A stretch of 64,000 nt of DNA, taken from Priestia megaterium NBRC 15308 = ATCC 14581 (GTDB lineage Bacteria > Bacillota > Bacilli > Bacillales > Bacillaceae_H). Below are positions 22,703 through 33,926 of the stretch, in pieces. The translations under genes and the position numbers were made by a program. Below the pieces are notes generated by a model that searched no databases, was not told the DNA's origin, and saw nothing but the letters and a program-made list of their open reading frames with translations. The stretch covers positions 1,860,001 through 1,924,000 of the forward strand of contig NZ_CP009920.1 of the NCBI RefSeq assembly GCF_000832985.1. The letters are read 5' to 3'. The number at the start of each line of letters is the position of its first letter. Position 1 is the first letter of the stretch.

Positions 22703-23377
22703 TTATTGAATGGTCTGTGCCATTTGCATAAACTTGTCCAAGTTTTCTTCGTCGTTTTTCGTGAAGATGGTTAGCTTCATTGGTTTCTTTCCTTTAACCA
22801 ACACAGCGTTTACCGTATGATCGCCAGATGTGGCTTCATACCAAACAGAATCTTTGAAGATTCCATTCTTTTCAAGATTCTTTTTCTCTGCTGCATTTTT
22901 ATCAACTGCTGTTGCCGTTTGTTTAACAGATTGAGCAGCGTCGTCCATCGATGCTTTTGATGACATCATTTCGATACGCATAAATTGAGAATCATCTGAA
23001 GTTAATACTAACGCATCTTTTCCTGGTTCTTCACCCGTTAGTTTATAACCGTCCATTACTTGAATAGAATAATCTTGTTCTGGGCTTTTTGTTAGTTTTG
23101 TTTCTGAAGAAGACGTTGACTGTTCATCATCCGCTGTTTCGCTAGTTGATGATTGACTTCCTGAAGGTTTGGCTGAGACCTCAGAAGAATCCGCATCTTT
23201 TTTCGAATCTTCTTTTGCAGCGCCTGATGTTTGATCAGATTTAGAAGCTGTGTCCTGCTGAACATTTTCTGCTTGATCATTAGACTTCGGCTGAGCAGAA
23301 TCTTCGTTCGTCCCGCATGCAGACAGCAATAGTGCTACCGATGCACTGACAATGAAAAGTTTGTTCATACATTTCAT
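22703..23377 (-). CDS. Putative lipoprotein with Ser/Asp/Lys-rich linker
   Basis: A 224-residue exported protein of unknown function. The signal peptide ends with the lipobox LSAC (Cys21), then comes a linker of about 75 residues rich in Ser, Asp, Lys and Gln that probably spans the cell wall, then a C-terminal domain of about 120 residues with an IRMEMM-like beta pattern. I start at 23377, with GGAGG seven bases upstream, rather than a frame opening at 23452 with no ribosome binding site. It stands alone between sigL and tRNA-Arg. I cannot assign a family. Confidence 0.75.
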   Translation of the reverse strand: MKCMNKLFIVSASVALLLSACGTNEDSAQPKSNDQAENVQQDTASKSDQTSGAAKEDSKKDADSSEVSAKPSGSQSSTSETADDEQSTSSSETKLTKSPEQDYSIQVMDGYKLTGEEPGKDALVLTSDDSQFMRIEMMSSKASMDDAAQSVKQTATAVDKNAAEKKNLEKNGIFKDSVWYEATSGDHTVNAVLVKGKKPMKLTIFTKNDEENLDKFMQMAQTIQ

Positions 23378-23542
23378 ATTTATTCCTCCTCCGTGTTTCT
23401 TTTCCTTATATACTGTTTTATAGTATTCTGACAAATTCCGCAACCGGTACAATGGAATTAATTCTTGCTTCCTTACGCGTATAAGAGGGTATAGGAGGAA
23501 AATAAATATATTTTTTTGAGAAGATGAGCCTTTTTACTCAAA

Positions 23543-23571
23543 ATAAAAAACGTTGCGTAATCCGCAACGTT
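23543..23571 (-). terminator. Terminator of tRNA-Arg
   Basis: A perfect 9-bp stem AACGTTGCG (23549-23557 with 23563-23571) is followed on the minus strand by TTTTTATTTTG, six bases after the tRNA 3' end. Confidence 0.9.
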
Positions 23572-23577
23572 TTAAGA

Positions 23578-23649
23578 CGCCCTCGACAGGATTCGAACCC
23601 ACCCTAAGAGAACCGGAATCTCTTGTGCTATCCACTACACTACGAGGGC
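23578..23649 (-). tRNA. trnQ-Arg: tRNA-Arg (anticodon CCG)
   Basis: A 72-nt cloverleaf: acceptor GCCCTCG/CGAGGGC, D-arm TAGTGGATA, anticodon stem AGAGA/TCTCT with loop TTCCGGT giving CCG, and the T-loop GGTTCGAATCC. Discriminator is G; CCA is not encoded. It reads the rare Arg codon CGG. The same single tRNA beside clpP is found in B. subtilis (trnQ-Arg). Confidence 0.95.
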
Positions 23650-23799
23650 ATATTTGTCACAACTTCCATTATAGGAGAGAAAACTTCTCTTTTCAATAGA
23701 ATACTACGTTTATTTTTTTTAGAAGGGGGAAAAATTTTAATAATGTCAAAGAGGAATACATAGTCTTTTAAGCGAATATGTGTAGTAGAGGTTCTTTTG

Positions 23800-23816
23800 T
23801 TTGACCTTTATTGACC
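23800..23816 (+). promoter_or_regulatory. CtsR operator upstream of clpP
   Basis: TTTGACCTTTATTGACC is the reverse complement of the CtsR heptad repeat GGTCAANAAAGGTCAAA. It overlaps the clpP -35 box, so CtsR would block the promoter until heat or stress removes it. Confidence 0.85.
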
Positions 23817-23829
23817 ATACGTGTATTAT
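23801..23829 (+). promoter_or_regulatory. Sigma-A promoter of clpP
   Basis: TTGACC (23801-23806) and TATTAT (23824-23829) are 17 bases apart, with the predicted start near 23836, about 34 bases before the clpP ATG. Confidence 0.8.
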
Positions 23830-23869
23830 AGGTACATAACAAATTATTCTTGTTAAGGAGGAATTTAAT

Positions 23870-24457
23870 ATGAACTTAATTCCTACAGTTATTGAACAAA
23901 CAAACCGTGGTGAACGTGCTTATGACATTTATTCACGTTTATTAAAAGACCGCATTATTATTTTAGGTAGTGCTATTGACGATAATGTAGCTAACTCAAT
24001 CGTTTCTCAGCTTCTATTCTTAGCTGCTGAAGACCCAGAAAAAGATATCTCACTTTATATCAACAGTCCAGGTGGCTCTATTACAGCTGGAATGGCTATC
24101 TACGATACGATGCAATTCATTAAGCCAAAAGTTTCTACAATTTGTATCGGTATGGCTGCATCAATGGGTGCTTTCTTACTGGCTGCTGGTGAAAAGGGCA
24201 AACGTTTTGCTCTTCCAAACAGCGAAGTAATGATTCATCAACCTCTTGGTGGTGCTCAAGGACAAGCTACTGAAATCGAAATTGCGGCAAAACGTATTCT
24301 ATTCTTACGTGAAAAACTAAATTCAATTTTAGCTGAGCGTACAGGTCAACCGTTAGAAGTGCTACAACGTGATACAGATCGTGATAATTTCATGACTGCT
24401 GAACGCGCTTTAGAATACGGTCTAATTGACAAAGTATTAGAAAACGACCCTAAATAA
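23870..24457 (+). CDS. clpP: ATP-dependent Clp protease proteolytic subunit ClpP
   Basis: A serine protease that forms a double-heptamer chamber and works with ClpX, ClpC or ClpE ATPases; it degrades ssrA-tagged and damaged proteins. The 195-residue protein has the catalytic triad Ser98 (GMAASMG), His123 (MIHQP) and Asp172. The ribosome binding site is AAGGAGG. It is monocistronic, flanked by a CtsR-controlled promoter and a shared terminator, so it belongs to the class III heat-shock regulon. Confidence 0.98.
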   Translation: MNLIPTVIEQTNRGERAYDIYSRLLKDRIIILGSAIDDNVANSIVSQLLFLAAEDPEKDISLYINSPGGSITAGMAIYDTMQFIKPKVSTICIGMAASMGAFLLAAGEKGKRFALPNSEVMIHQPLGGAQGQATEIEIAAKRILFLREKLNSILAERTGQPLEVLQRDTDRDNFMTAERALEYGLIDKVLENDPK

Positions 24458-24492
24458 AAAAAGCCTTTCCCGGAGCGGGAAAGGCTTTTTTA
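24456..24492. terminator. Bidirectional terminator between clpP and crh
   Basis: A 16-bp stem (24457-24472 with 24476-24491) has A/T runs on both sides, so it works in both directions. The crh stop codon lies inside it. Confidence 0.9.
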
Positions 24493-24744
24493 TGCATCGT
24501 TCTCTACGTAAGCTACTAACGCATCCATTGCTTCTTTTTCATCTACCCCTTCAACAATGAGCGTAATAAGAGAACCGTTATTAATCGCTAAGCTCATTAA
24601 CCCCATGATACTTTTAGCGTTGACCACTTTCTCATCTTTCTTCAAGTACACATCAGATGTAAAACGAGTTGCTTCTTGCACAAATAGTGCGGCAACACGA
24701 GCTTGTAATCCCGTTTTTAATTTTACTTCTACTTGTTTTTCCAT
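24490..24744 (-). CDS. crh: HPr-like catabolite repression protein Crh
   Basis: A paralogue of HPr that acts only in regulation: when phosphorylated by HprK it is a corepressor of CcpA. The 84-residue protein keeps the regulatory serine (Ser45 here, in NAKSIMG, equal to Ser46 of HPr), but has Gln14 where HPr has the PTS histidine. The next conserved Pro is Val in this protein (LQARVAA). It is the last gene of the yvcI-rapZ-yvcK-whiA-crh operon. HprK, its kinase, is encoded at 39949. Confidence 0.95.
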   Translation of the reverse strand: MEKQVEVKLKTGLQARVAALFVQEATRFTSDVYLKKDEKVVNAKSIMGLMSLAINNGSLITLIVEGVDEKEAMDALVAYVENDA

Positions 24745-24772
24745 GATAAAATCCTCCCCCTTGCAATTCCCC

Positions 24773-25717
24773 TTATGTGACTGGCTGACCGGCGCGAAGC
24801 TTGTCTGCTATTTGGTCAATTTTACGCAACCGATGGTTAATGCCCGATTTGCTAATTTGACCTCCAGATACCATCTCACCAAGCTCCTTTAACGTAACGT
24901 CTTGGTATTCCACACGCAAACGAGCAATTTCTCTTAGCTTTTCTGGTAAGATGTCTAATCCAGCTGTTTCATCAATATAACGAATGTTTTCCACTTGACG
25001 AATAGCCGCTCCGATCGTTTTATTTAAGTTAGCTGTTTCACAATTGACTAAGCGATTAACGGAATTTCGCATATCTCGGACGATTCTTACATCCTCAAAC
25101 CGTAAAAGAGCGTTATGGGCTCCAATGATATTTAGAAACTCCGTAATTTTTTCAGCTTCTTTCAAATAGTTAATATAGCCTTTTTTCCGTTCTAATGTTT
25201 TACTATTCAATTGAAATTCGTTCATTAAATTGCATAAAGCTTCGTTGTGCTCTTCATACAATGAAAAGATTTCAAGATGGTACGATGATGTCTCTGGGTT
25301 ATTAATAGAACCGCCGGCTAAAAATGCGCCTCTTAAGTAGGATCGCTTACAGCATTTCTTTTGTACTAGCTCTGGTGAAATACGATGTGTAAACGTGAAT
25401 CCTTCTTCTACAATTTTTAAGTCTTCCAAAAGCATTCTCGTTTTCTCTACTAATCGAACAATATACACATTATTTTTCTTCAATCGCATTTTCTTACGTA
25501 CAAGCAGTTCTACTGACACATCATAATTTTTCTTAAGCAGGACATAAATGCGCCGAGCAATCGCTGCGTTTTCTGTTTGAACATCAACCGTGAATTTTTT
25601 ATTCGAAAAAGAAAGTGAACCATTCATTCGAATTAATGCAGAAAGCTCTGCTTTTGCACAGCAATCTTTGACTTCTAAATTCGTTAACTCTTTTTTTGTT
25701 TCTGATGCAAATGACAT
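24773..25717 (-). CDS. whiA: DNA-binding protein WhiA
   Basis: WhiA binds DNA and influences cell division and chromosome segregation in Bacillus (sporulation control in Streptomyces). The 314-residue protein has an N-terminal homing-endonuclease-like domain (LAGLIDADG fold without catalysis; ...[12 protein letters not shown] near residue 130) and a C-terminal HTH ([22 protein letters not shown]). Length is normal. It lies between yvcK and crh in a conserved operon. Confidence 0.95.
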   Translation of the reverse strand: MSFASETKKELTNLEVKDCCAKAELSALIRMNGSLSFSNKKFTVDVQTENAAIARRIYVLLKKNYDVSVELLVRKKMRLKKNNVYIVRLVEKTRMLLEDLKIVEEGFTFTHRISPELVQKKCCKRSYLRGAFLAGGSINNPETSSYHLEIFSLYEEHNEALCNLMNEFQLNSKTLERKKGYINYLKEAEKITEFLNIIGAHNALLRFEDVRIVRDMRNSVNRLVNCETANLNKTIGAAIRQVENIRYIDETAGLDILPEKLREIARLRVEYQDVTLKELGEMVSGGQISKSGINHRLRKIDQIADKLRAGQPVT

Positions 25718-25750
25718 AACTTCACCTCCAATCTACATACGGAAATGGTG

Positions 25751-26737
25751 TTAAACACCCGTATTCGCTTTACCTTGCAGCGATGTCAGCATAGAATACA
25801 CAAGCTTTGCTACTTTTTTTGTATCATGCCTAATTACGCTGCCGTCATACTGAATAATTTGATCTTCAATCACTTCTAACCCTAATTTTAGCAATACTTC
25901 ACGATCATATTCTACAGGCTGAGCCTGCTCTACTTGATATTTCTTTTTTAAAGGTGCTGGAATAGGTGCATTATTGACGATAATTGCATCTAAAAATGCA
26001 CACGGCATATGATTGTAAAGCGCTTTAATATGATCACTTGCCTTAAAGCCCAATGTCTCACCCGGCTGCGTCATCACGTTGCATACGTACACTTTCTTGG
26101 CTTTTGTCGAACAAAGCTCGTTACAAATATCCTGCACCAGTAAATTCGGCAAAATACTTGTATAAAGACTTCCGGGCCCCAACACAATTAAATCAGCGCG
26201 TCGAATCGCTTTTATTGTCTCGACAAGCGGTTTCACATCGGCGGGCGATAAAAATACTTTATTAATTTTTTTATTAACTTCTGGAATTTTAGATTCACCT
26301 GTTACGATGGATCCATCTTGCATCTCCGCATGCAGCACAACACTTTGATTAGCTGCTGGAAGTACTTTCCCTCTGACGTTTAGTACTTTGCTCATTTCTC
26401 GTATAGCATGCACAAAATCGCCAGTAATAGACGTCATAGCTGCAAGCAACAAATTGCCAAGAGAATGGCCTGTAAGCTCATTTCCTGTATCAAATCGATG
26501 CTGAAAAAGCTCTTCAACTAGTGGCTCTACATCAGATAAAGCAACTAGCACATTTCGAATATCACCAGGAGCAGGGATTTCAAGTTCATCGCGCAATCGG
26601 CCAGAACTTCCCCCGTCGTCTGCTACGGTTACGATGGCTGTAAGATCAAGAGGGTATTCCTTCAACCCTCTTAACAGCACTGGTAAACCCGTTCCTCCCC
26701 CAATGACGACAACTTTTGGAAGCTGTTCACTGCTCAT
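25751..26737 (-). CDS. yvcK: YvcK family protein (gluconeogenesis factor / CofD-like)
   Basis: YvcK is required for growth on gluconeogenic carbon and for correct localisation of PBP1; in related species it binds UDP-sugars (family knowledge). The 328-residue protein has a CofD-like nucleotide fold: [13 protein letters not shown] near the N-terminus, [12 protein letters not shown] around residue 40 and [12 protein letters not shown] in the middle. Its ATG overlaps the rapZ stop by four bases, so the two are translationally coupled. Confidence 0.95.
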   Translation of the reverse strand: MSSEQLPKVVVIGGGTGLPVLLRGLKEYPLDLTAIVTVADDGGSSGRLRDELEIPAPGDIRNVLVALSDVEPLVEELFQHRFDTGNELTGHSLGNLLLAAMTSITGDFVHAIREMSKVLNVRGKVLPAANQSVVLHAEMQDGSIVTGESKIPEVNKKINKVFLSPADVKPLVETIKAIRRADLIVLGPGSLYTSILPNLLVQDICNELCSTKAKKVYVCNVMTQPGETLGFKASDHIKALYNHMPCAFLDAIIVNNAPIPAPLKKKYQVEQAQPVEYDREVLLKLGLEVIEDQIIQYDGSVIRHDTKKVAKLVYSMLTSLQGKANTGV

Positions 26738-27627
26738 CTATGATTTTCCTTTCTCCTCTCAATGTCACGATGAGAAATATGAGTTTTGTATTCATTCTGG
26801 AAATGGTGACCTAAATATTCAGCTAATGTGACGGAGCGATGCTGCCCGCCTGTGCATCCTATAGCAATGACCAGCTGGCTTTTACCTTCTCGCTTGTATT
26901 GTGGAAGCATAAACGAAAGTAAGTCTACTACTTTTTCAATGAACTTTTGAGTTTCCGTCCATTTTAATACGTAAGAAGAAACCTCTTCTTCAAGCCCTGT
27001 TTTAGGACGCATATGGTCAATGTAGTGAGGGTTTGGCAAAAAGCGCACATCAAAGACTAAATCAGCGTCAATAGGTACACCATATTTAAAACCAAACGAC
27101 ATCACATTAACAGTAAAAACCTGTGAAGCGTGCGACGAAAACTGAGTTAAAATCTTTTCTCTAAGCTCTCTTGGTTTTAACTCTGACGTCTCATAAATAA
27201 GCTGAGCTCTTCCCTTTAACTCCTCAAGAAGCTCACGTTCCATACCAATTCCTTCTAAAGGTAAACCCGAAGGAGCTAGCGGATGTGAACGTCTTGTTTC
27301 TTTATAGCGTGTCACCAATACAGAATCTTTTGCATCTAAAAATAAAATTTGTGGCGTGACCCACGTTGTTTCACTCATGTTATCTAATGCTTCAAACAGG
27401 CTTTCAAAAAACTCTCTGCCTCGCAAGTCCATAACAAGAGCAACTTTATTCATTTTATTCCCTGACTCTTTCATGAGTTCTAAAAATTTCGGTAGCAATG
27501 TAGGGGGTAAATTATCTACACAAAAGAACCCTAAATCTTCAAAACTCTGAATTGCTACTGTTTTTCCTGCACCTGACATTCCAGTAATAATCACTAATTG
27601 AATATCGCTTACAGACCCAGTACTCAT
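26734..27627 (-). CDS. rapZ: RNase adapter / nucleotide-binding protein RapZ (YvcJ)
   Basis: A P-loop protein related to E. coli RapZ. B. subtilis YvcJ hydrolyses GTP and affects competence; in E. coli RapZ guides RNase E to the sRNA GlmZ and senses glucosamine-6-phosphate. The 297-residue protein has Walker A GMSGAGKT (residues 15-22) and the conserved C-terminal block [11 protein letters not shown]. The RNA target in this genome cannot be inferred. It is coupled to yvcK and preceded by yvcI. Confidence 0.94.
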   Translation of the reverse strand: MSTGSVSDIQLVIITGMSGAGKTVAIQSFEDLGFFCVDNLPPTLLPKFLELMKESGNKMNKVALVMDLRGREFFESLFEALDNMSETTWVTPQILFLDAKDSVLVTRYKETRRSHPLAPSGLPLEGIGMERELLEELKGRAQLIYETSELKPRELREKILTQFSSHASQVFTVNVMSFGFKYGVPIDADLVFDVRFLPNPHYIDHMRPKTGLEEEVSSYVLKWTETQKFIEKVVDLLSFMLPQYKREGKSQLVIAIGCTGGQHRSVTLAEYLGHHFQNEYKTHISHRDIERRKENHR

Positions 27628-27668
27628 TTTCCATCCCCCTCAATCTATGCATACATGTCTATTTATCA

Positions 27669-28136
27669 TTAACAAGGATCAATTCGATAAGATAATAACT
27701 CGAAATCCGTTGTATACGTAAAGTTGCCATAAATAACACCCGACCCTTTTGCTACATAATCGATAATGTGATGATCTCCCGGCGCCATCGGCAATTCACT
27801 TACTTCACTCAAATTATGCCAACCAAGTTTGCCTTCTTCTGATTCTAGCACATTTGTCCCATCAAAATCTGTAGCAAAAAAAGTAAACATCATCCATTCA
27901 GATGAAATTTGATCGTTTTCTTTCATCGTAAAAGTAAAGATACCTTTTACAGTGGGATTTTTCAAATAAATTCCCGTCTCTTCACGAAATTCTCTTACAA
28001 CAGAGTCTTTTACAGATTCTCCTTGCTCCATTTTCCCACCCGGGGCCACCCACCAGTTTCTTCGTGGCTTTTGAAGCAACAATACTTTATCATCTTTCAT
28101 TAATACACAATTTGTGACCCTTTGCATGTTTTCCAC
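27669..28136 (-). CDS. yvcI: NUDIX hydrolase YvcI (NahA type)
   Basis: A 155-residue NUDIX pyrophosphohydrolase. The full Nudix box is present: G-x5-E-x7-REFREETG around residues 33-55. The B. subtilis orthologue YvcI (NahA) hydrolyses and binds guanosine alarmones (recalled; moderate certainty), and related proteins clean up 8-oxo nucleotides. It is the first gene of the operon that ends with crh and has its own good sigma-A promoter 30 bases upstream. Confidence 0.88.
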   Translation of the reverse strand: MENMQRVTNCVLMKDDKVLLLQKPRRNWWVAPGGKMEQGESVKDSVVREFREETGIYLKNPTVKGIFTFTMKENDQISSEWMMFTFFATDFDGTNVLESEEGKLGWHNLSEVSELPMAPGDHHIIDYVAKGSGVIYGNFTYTTDFELLSYRIDPC

Positions 28137-28166
28137 CTCATCATATGTATACTGACATTTTCTTTT

Positions 28167-28196
28167 ATTATACTACGAAACAAACTTCTCTCACAA
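28167..28196 (-). promoter_or_regulatory. Sigma-A promoter of the yvcI-rapZ-yvcK-whiA-crh operon
   Basis: On the minus strand TTGTGA (28191-28196) and a perfect TATAAT (28167-28172) are 18 bases apart, about 30 bases before the yvcI start. Confidence 0.7.
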
Positions 28197-28275
28197 CGGA
28201 GATGAACTAACTATTACTAAATTTTCTGAAAATAATCAATTGCTGTTATATACGTAAATCCAATCTGTTATAGTC

Positions 28276-28308
28276 ACAAAAAAGAGGCATAGGAACACGT
28301 CCTATGCC
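28276..28308 (-). terminator. Terminator of trxB
   Basis: An 8-bp GC-rich stem (28286-28293 with 28301-28308) is followed on the minus strand by CTCTTTTTTT. It lies about 120 bases past the trxB stop. Confidence 0.75.
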
Positions 28309-28430
28309 CGACATACATATATTTTATAAAAGGGGGTCAATTACTATCTATATAGTACCCCATCAATGTTTCACAGGTGTTACAGAACAGTTAAAACCGA
28401 ATTACGTTTTGTAAAAGGTTGATTTCAGCC

Positions 28431-29399
<969 letters not shown>

Positions 29400-29495
29400 T
29401 TAGGAAATTCCTTCGTAGTTGATTCCAAATTTATGGATAATTATTTCGTTACCACTATCCTAATATGTTCTTCCTATTATCGTCTATTTTTTTGC

Positions 29496-30998
29496 TCAAT
29501 TTAATAATGTATTCACAATTTTACTGTACTTTCTCACTGTTGCAGCGGAAATGGAATATTGTTTTGCCGCATCGGCTTGAGTAATAGCCTGCCTTTTTTC
29601 TTTCGCCCATATATATGTGACGGCTGCAGCCCATGCATTTACGTTCACATGCTGAAAATCATAGGATTGTTTATATACCTGTACATATACATAAAACCAA
29701 AAGCTTAAAAGATCTTGGGTATCACTTTCATTCTGCGATTCCATCTCCAGTTCAATAACATCTGCCACCTCAAAAATCACATGTTGTTTATCCTGCCATA
29801 CATACGTATATACTTCATCCAAAAGTGTACTCATATGTATGGAAGACTTGATTTCTTCTAAAAGGAGCAGGCGCTGTTGTTCAGGAAGCTTTTTTGCCAT
29901 ATACAAGCTGTAAAGCTGATCGTGAACATTTTTTGTTGCACACTTCTTTTTCGCTGTAACATCCACTTTCGATTGAAAAACCTTCGCAGCTTTTTGACTG
30001 ATGCGCCAAGGCTCCTCTCCTTCTTTATCAGGAACGTCTTCCAATGCCAGCTTCCACATTTCTTTAGCGAACGCTTCACGCCCGGTATAGTAAGAAGCAT
30101 ATGAGAGCCAATAATGAAATGAGTTGTCTCCTTGAAATCCTTGTGTATAAAGCTTTTTTAACCATCTGTATGATAGTTTGTATTGACCAATCAATGCAAA
30201 TGTTGCTCCAAGCTTATAGCGGTGTTCAAATGACATTGGATAAACGCGGCTAAGCCCGTCTGTAAGCTCCTCAACTTCTTTATGCTTATGGCAATAATAA
30301 TAGAAAATCAGCTGATTGCATAACGCATGAAGGTTTCCAGGGTTTTTCTCCAATACTTCATTCAGCAAATCCATTGCCTCATCAATTTTATTTAAATAAA
30401 AATAAGCTAACGCTAAATTATTATATGCAGACCAGAATTCTGGATACTCATCAATTATTTCAGTTAACAAATCCACTGCTTCTTCAAAATTTGTTGCTTC
30501 AAGCAGTCGTTTTGCTTGTTCTTGTTTTATAATCAGCATGTCCCCTAGCTGATTTTTAGGCTCTTCATCTTCTTCATCCACATCAATTGATAGTAAATCT
30601 AACAGATCTGTAGCCGATCGAAAGAGGTCACCATTTGGAAAATGCTCAATGTAATACATCGCGTATTTTTTTGATTCTTCAAACAGTCCAAGATGCGCAT
30701 AGCTGTTGGCTATATAGTAGTAACAGCTTCCTAATGTATCGTCCATATGATGAATCACATGGAGAAAAAGCTCGTTGGCATCTTGATAATCTCCCTGCTC
30801 CGTTAAAGCTACTCCAACGTTTGTAAGAAGCTGTGGATTACGGGCATTTTCTTTGTTTGCACGCGTTAAATACTTGAGCGCTTTATCCGACTCCTCTTCT
30901 TCAAACGCCTGCAGCGCTTTTTCGAAATAGAAGTCACCCGTTTGCGAAAATGGAATTACTTGTGCCATTTTTTGAATTACTTTTGAGTGTTTTTCCAT
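29496..30998 (-). CDS. TPR-repeat protein YvcD-like with C-terminal HTH-like segment
   Basis: A 500-residue cytoplasmic protein with tetratricopeptide repeats over roughly residues 20-270 (for example the helices around NVGVALTEQGDYQDANELF and YNNLALAYFYLNKIDEAMDL). The last 30 residues (QADAAKQYSISAATVRKYSK) look like a small helix-turn-helix. It is probably a scaffold protein; the function is unknown. I start at the ATG at 30998 with GGAGGGC upstream. It corresponds by position to B. subtilis yvcD, between trxB and hisI. Confidence 0.8.
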   Translation of the reverse strand: MEKHSKVIQKMAQVIPFSQTGDFYFEKALQAFEEEESDKALKYLTRANKENARNPQLLTNVGVALTEQGDYQDANELFLHVIHHMDDTLGSCYYYIANSYAHLGLFEESKKYAMYYIEHFPNGDLFRSATDLLDLLSIDVDEEDEEPKNQLGDMLIIKQEQAKRLLEATNFEEAVDLLTEIIDEYPEFWSAYNNLALAYFYLNKIDEAMDLLNEVLEKNPGNLHALCNQLIFYYYCHKHKEVEELTDGLSRVYPMSFEHRYKLGATFALIGQYKLSYRWLKKLYTQGFQGDNSFHYWLSYASYYTGREAFAKEMWKLALEDVPDKEGEEPWRISQKAAKVFQSKVDVTAKKKCATKNVHDQLYSLYMAKKLPEQQRLLLLEEIKSSIHMSTLLDEVYTYVWQDKQHVIFEVADVIELEMESQNESDTQDLLSFWFYVYVQVYKQSYDFQHVNVNAWAAAVTYIWAKEKRQAITQADAAKQYSISAATVRKYSKIVNTLLN

Positions 30999-31179
30999 TA
31001 AGCCCTCCAAATAAGTTGATAATTTCGACGTTCGTAGTATATCACATTTGCCAAGAAGTTTAATACCTCTATTCAAAAAAGGAGCCTGTAAGCAGTCGTT
31101 TCTTGACGCAAATAAGAGAAGGTTTTGCCTCTTTTATCTAAAATGAGACAACTCCTTCTCTCTTTTCACTATGTAGCTA

Positions 31180-31803
31180 TTAGCTAGAGTGACGCTCTTT
31201 TAATACTGATAGGACATCGTCTAAAGGCAGCTTTTGCTCACGAAGTAAAACAAGTACGTGGTACAATAAATCTGCAACTTCCCACTTCAGTTCATCATGG
31301 TCACGATTTTTTGCTGCAATAATCACTTCACCAGCTTCTTCTCCTACTTTTTTGAGGATTTTATCTACGCCTTTATCGAATAAGTATGTTGTATAAGCTC
31401 CTTCTGGCATTTCAGCTTCACGCTTAGCGATTACTTCTTCTAGCTCATTAATAATAGCAAACCGATTATCGTTTTGTTTATTTTCGCCAAGAATTGTTTC
31501 ATTAAAGCAGCTGTAAGCGCCCGTATGACAAGCAGGACCTTGAGGCTCCACTTTTACAACAAGAGAATCAGCATCACAGTCATATGCCATGCTCACAATT
31601 TTTTGTGTGTTTCCAGAGGTTGCCCCCTTGTGCCACAACTCTTGTCGAGAACGGCTGTAAAACCATGTTTCACGTGTATCAATTGATTTTTGAAGTGATT
31701 CTTCGTTCATATAAGCCAATGTTAAAACTTCTTTGCTCACAGCATCTTGTACAATAGCTGGCACAAGTCCATCACTGTTGAATTTAATATTTTCAATCGT
31801 CAT
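31180..31803 (-). CDS. hisI: Bifunctional phosphoribosyl-AMP cyclohydrolase / phosphoribosyl-ATP pyrophosphatase HisIE
   Basis: Catalyses steps 2 and 3 of histidine synthesis. The 207-residue protein is a fusion. Residues 1 to about 105 form the cyclohydrolase with its Zn/Mg ligands (DCDADS and [10 protein letters not shown]). Residues from about 115 form the pyrophosphohydrolase HisE with [13 protein letters not shown]. Its ATG overlaps the hisF stop by four bases. It is the last gene of the his operon. A weak inverted repeat downstream (around 31115-31165) may be the operon terminator but has a poor T run. Confidence 0.96.
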   Translation of the reverse strand: MTIENIKFNSDGLVPAIVQDAVSKEVLTLAYMNEESLQKSIDTRETWFYSRSRQELWHKGATSGNTQKIVSMAYDCDADSLVVKVEPQGPACHTGAYSCFNETILGENKQNDNRFAIINELEEVIAKREAEMPEGAYTTYLFDKGVDKILKKVGEEAGEVIIAAKNRDHDELKWEVADLLYHVLVLLREQKLPLDDVLSVLKERHSS

Positions 31804-32558
31804 CGAATGCTCACTCCTTGTTGTTTTGCATAGCTTTTAATTTCTTTTACAGATGTTTCTTTATAGTGAAAGATCGAAGCCGCCAAAGCCGCGTCAGCTT
31901 CCCCTTTTTCAAACGCATCGACAAAATCTTGACCATTTCCTGCGCCGCCGGAAGCAATAACAGGAACGCTCACCGCTTGGCTGACTGCTTTGGTTAATGC
32001 TAAATCAAACCCTGACTTTTCACCGTCTTTATCCATACTCGTTAACAAGATCTCACCCGCACCGCGCTTTACTGCTTCTCTTGCCCAGTCGATTACTTCC
32101 CAGTCCGTTGCATTGCGGCCTCCGTGTGTGTAGACTCGCCATGATTGTAAGCTTTCATCGTACTTAGCATCGATGGCTACCACAATACACTGAGCTCCAA
32201 AAAAGTCGGACCCTTCTGTAATCAGTGTTGGATTGAGTACGGCCGCTGTATTTAATGACACTTTGTCTGCACCAGCACGAAGCATTCTTTTCATATCTTC
32301 TAATGCATTAATTCCTCCGCCCACCGTAAAAGGAATCGCTAGCTGAGATGCTACTTCTTCTACAACATGTACCATCGTTTTGCGTCCTTCATGAGAAGCA
32401 GAAATGTCTAAAAAGACTAATTCGTCTGCGCCTTCTTCGTCATAAAATTTCGCCAACTCTACAGGATCTCCTGCATCTCGAAGTTCCACAAACTGAACTC
32501 CTTTTACCACACGGCCGTCCTTTACATCTAAACAAGGAATGATTCGTTTTGTAATCAT
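31800..32558 (-). CDS. hisF: Imidazole glycerol phosphate synthase cyclase subunit HisF
   Basis: HisF accepts ammonia from HisH and closes the imidazole ring, yielding IGP and AICAR. The 252-residue TIM barrel begins with [16 protein letters not shown], where Asp11 is catalytic, and carries the second catalytic Asp in LLTSMDKDG and phosphate-binding SGGAG near the C-terminus. It overlaps hisA by one base and hisI by four, so the genes are translated in tight coupling. Confidence 0.97.
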   Translation of the reverse strand: MITKRIIPCLDVKDGRVVKGVQFVELRDAGDPVELAKFYDEEGADELVFLDISASHEGRKTMVHVVEEVASQLAIPFTVGGGINALEDMKRMLRAGADKVSLNTAAVLNPTLITEGSDFFGAQCIVVAIDAKYDESLQSWRVYTHGGRNATDWEVIDWAREAVKRGAGEILLTSMDKDGEKSGFDLALTKAVSQAVSVPVIASGGAGNGQDFVDAFEKGEADAALAASIFHYKETSVKEIKSYAKQQGVSIR

Positions 32559-33292
32559 TACGCTTTCACCTCTTGAAGTGCTTCAGCTACTGTAAACTTA
32601 TTTGTATAAAGTGCTTTCCCTACAATGGCACCAATAACGCCGTCAGCTTCATATTTCTTTAGTGCATCTAGATCAGCAAGTTTACTAACTCCCCCTGATG
32701 CAATCACACCTTTTCCAGTAGCCTTAGCCATCTCAACAATTCCTTCCACATTAGGACCAGACAGCATACCATCAGTAGAAATATCCGTGAAAATAAATGT
32801 TTCCGCACCAGCATTAGCCAATTCTTTTCCTAGTTCTGTCGCTTTGATTGTAGATGTTTCCACCCAGCCTTCCGTCGCAACATAGCCATCACGTGCATCA
32901 ATACCAATAGCAATACGCGCACCATATTCCTTCAGCATTTTTTTCACAAATTCAGGATTAGAAATAGCTGCACTTCCTAAAATAACACGGTCAATTCCGT
33001 TTTCTAAGTAGTAAGCAACGTCAGCTTCTGAGCGAATGCCTCCTCCAATTTGCACACGTACATCTAATTTCTTTTTCACGCCTAGCACAAATTCATCATT
33101 CACGCGCTTAGCCGCTTTTGCGCCGTCTAAATCAACCATGTGAATCCACTGAGCGCCTTCACTTGCGAATTGTGTGGCCATATCTACCGGAGAATCTCCG
33201 TACACCGTTTCTTTTGAGTAATCTCCTTGAAGCAAACGGACGCACTTTCCTCCGCGCATATCAATGGCTGGATATATTTCAAATTTGCTCAT
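32558..33292 (-). CDS. hisA: ProFAR isomerase HisA
   Basis: Isomerises the aminoaldose ProFAR to the aminoketose PRFAR in histidine synthesis. The 244-residue TIM barrel has catalytic Asp in [14 protein letters not shown] (Asp11), the partner Asp in [10 protein letters not shown] and [10 protein letters not shown] for phosphate binding. It overlaps the end of hisH by 14 bases. Size and half-barrel symmetry match the family. Confidence 0.97.
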   Translation of the reverse strand: MSKFEIYPAIDMRGGKCVRLLQGDYSKETVYGDSPVDMATQFASEGAQWIHMVDLDGAKAAKRVNDEFVLGVKKKLDVRVQIGGGIRSEADVAYYLENGIDRVILGSAAISNPEFVKKMLKEYGARIAIGIDARDGYVATEGWVETSTIKATELGKELANAGAETFIFTDISTDGMLSGPNVEGIVEMAKATGKGVIASGGVSKLADLDALKKYEADGVIGAIVGKALYTNKFTVAEALQEVKA

Positions 33293-33926
33293 ACGATGGG
33301 CTCCTTTTCTCTACGAAGTTTGCATAATTTTGCAGCATTTGCATTCCGATTGCACTGCTTTTTTCAGGATGGAATTGAGTGCCAAATACGTGTTCTTTTC
33401 CAACAACTGCTGGAACTTCGACATCATAAGGACTTGTTGCTAAAAGCACGTCTTGATCATTTGTTTTTACGTAATAAGAGTGAACAAAGTACACGTGACC
33501 TTCACTGATTCCATCAAGCAGAGCAGATTGCTGATGAAAATCTAAAGAGTTCCAGCCCATATGCGGAACTTTATATGTCTGTCCTTCGGCAGTAATGCCG
33601 GGAATACGCTCGACTCTCCCTTTTAACAGTTCCAGCCCTTTTGTTACACCGTTCTCATCGCTTTCTTCAAATAAAAGCTGCATACCTAAACAAATTCCAA
33701 GCAAAGGCATTCCTTTTGCTACTTCTTCTTTAATAAAGTCCGTCAGCTTTGTTTGATTCAGCTGTTCCATCGCATCTTTGAATGCTCCAACCCCAGGAAG
33801 AATCAGCCCTTTTGCCTTACTTAGTTCTGCAGGATCTGCGGAGATAATATAGTCATAGTTTAATCGTTCCAGAGCTTTACTTACGCTGTATAAGTTGCCC
33901 ATCCCATAGTCGATAATTCCAATCAT
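33279..33926 (-). CDS. hisH: Imidazole glycerol phosphate synthase glutaminase subunit HisH
   Basis: Class I glutamine amidotransferase that produces ammonia for HisF. The 215-residue protein has the nucleophile Cys in [14 protein letters not shown] (about residue 80) and the His/Glu pair in GTQFHPEKS near the C-terminus. It directly abuts hisB (one-base gap) and overlaps hisA. HisF, its obligate partner, lies two genes downstream. Confidence 0.97.
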   Translation of the reverse strand: MIGIIDYGMGNLYSVSKALERLNYDYIISADPAELSKAKGLILPGVGAFKDAMEQLNQTKLTDFIKEEVAKGMPLLGICLGMQLLFEESDENGVTKGLELLKGRVERIPGITAEGQTYKVPHMGWNSLDFHQQSALLDGISEGHVYFVHSYYVKTNDQDVLLATSPYDVEVPAVVGKEHVFGTQFHPEKSSAIGMQMLQNYANFVEKRSPSYEQI

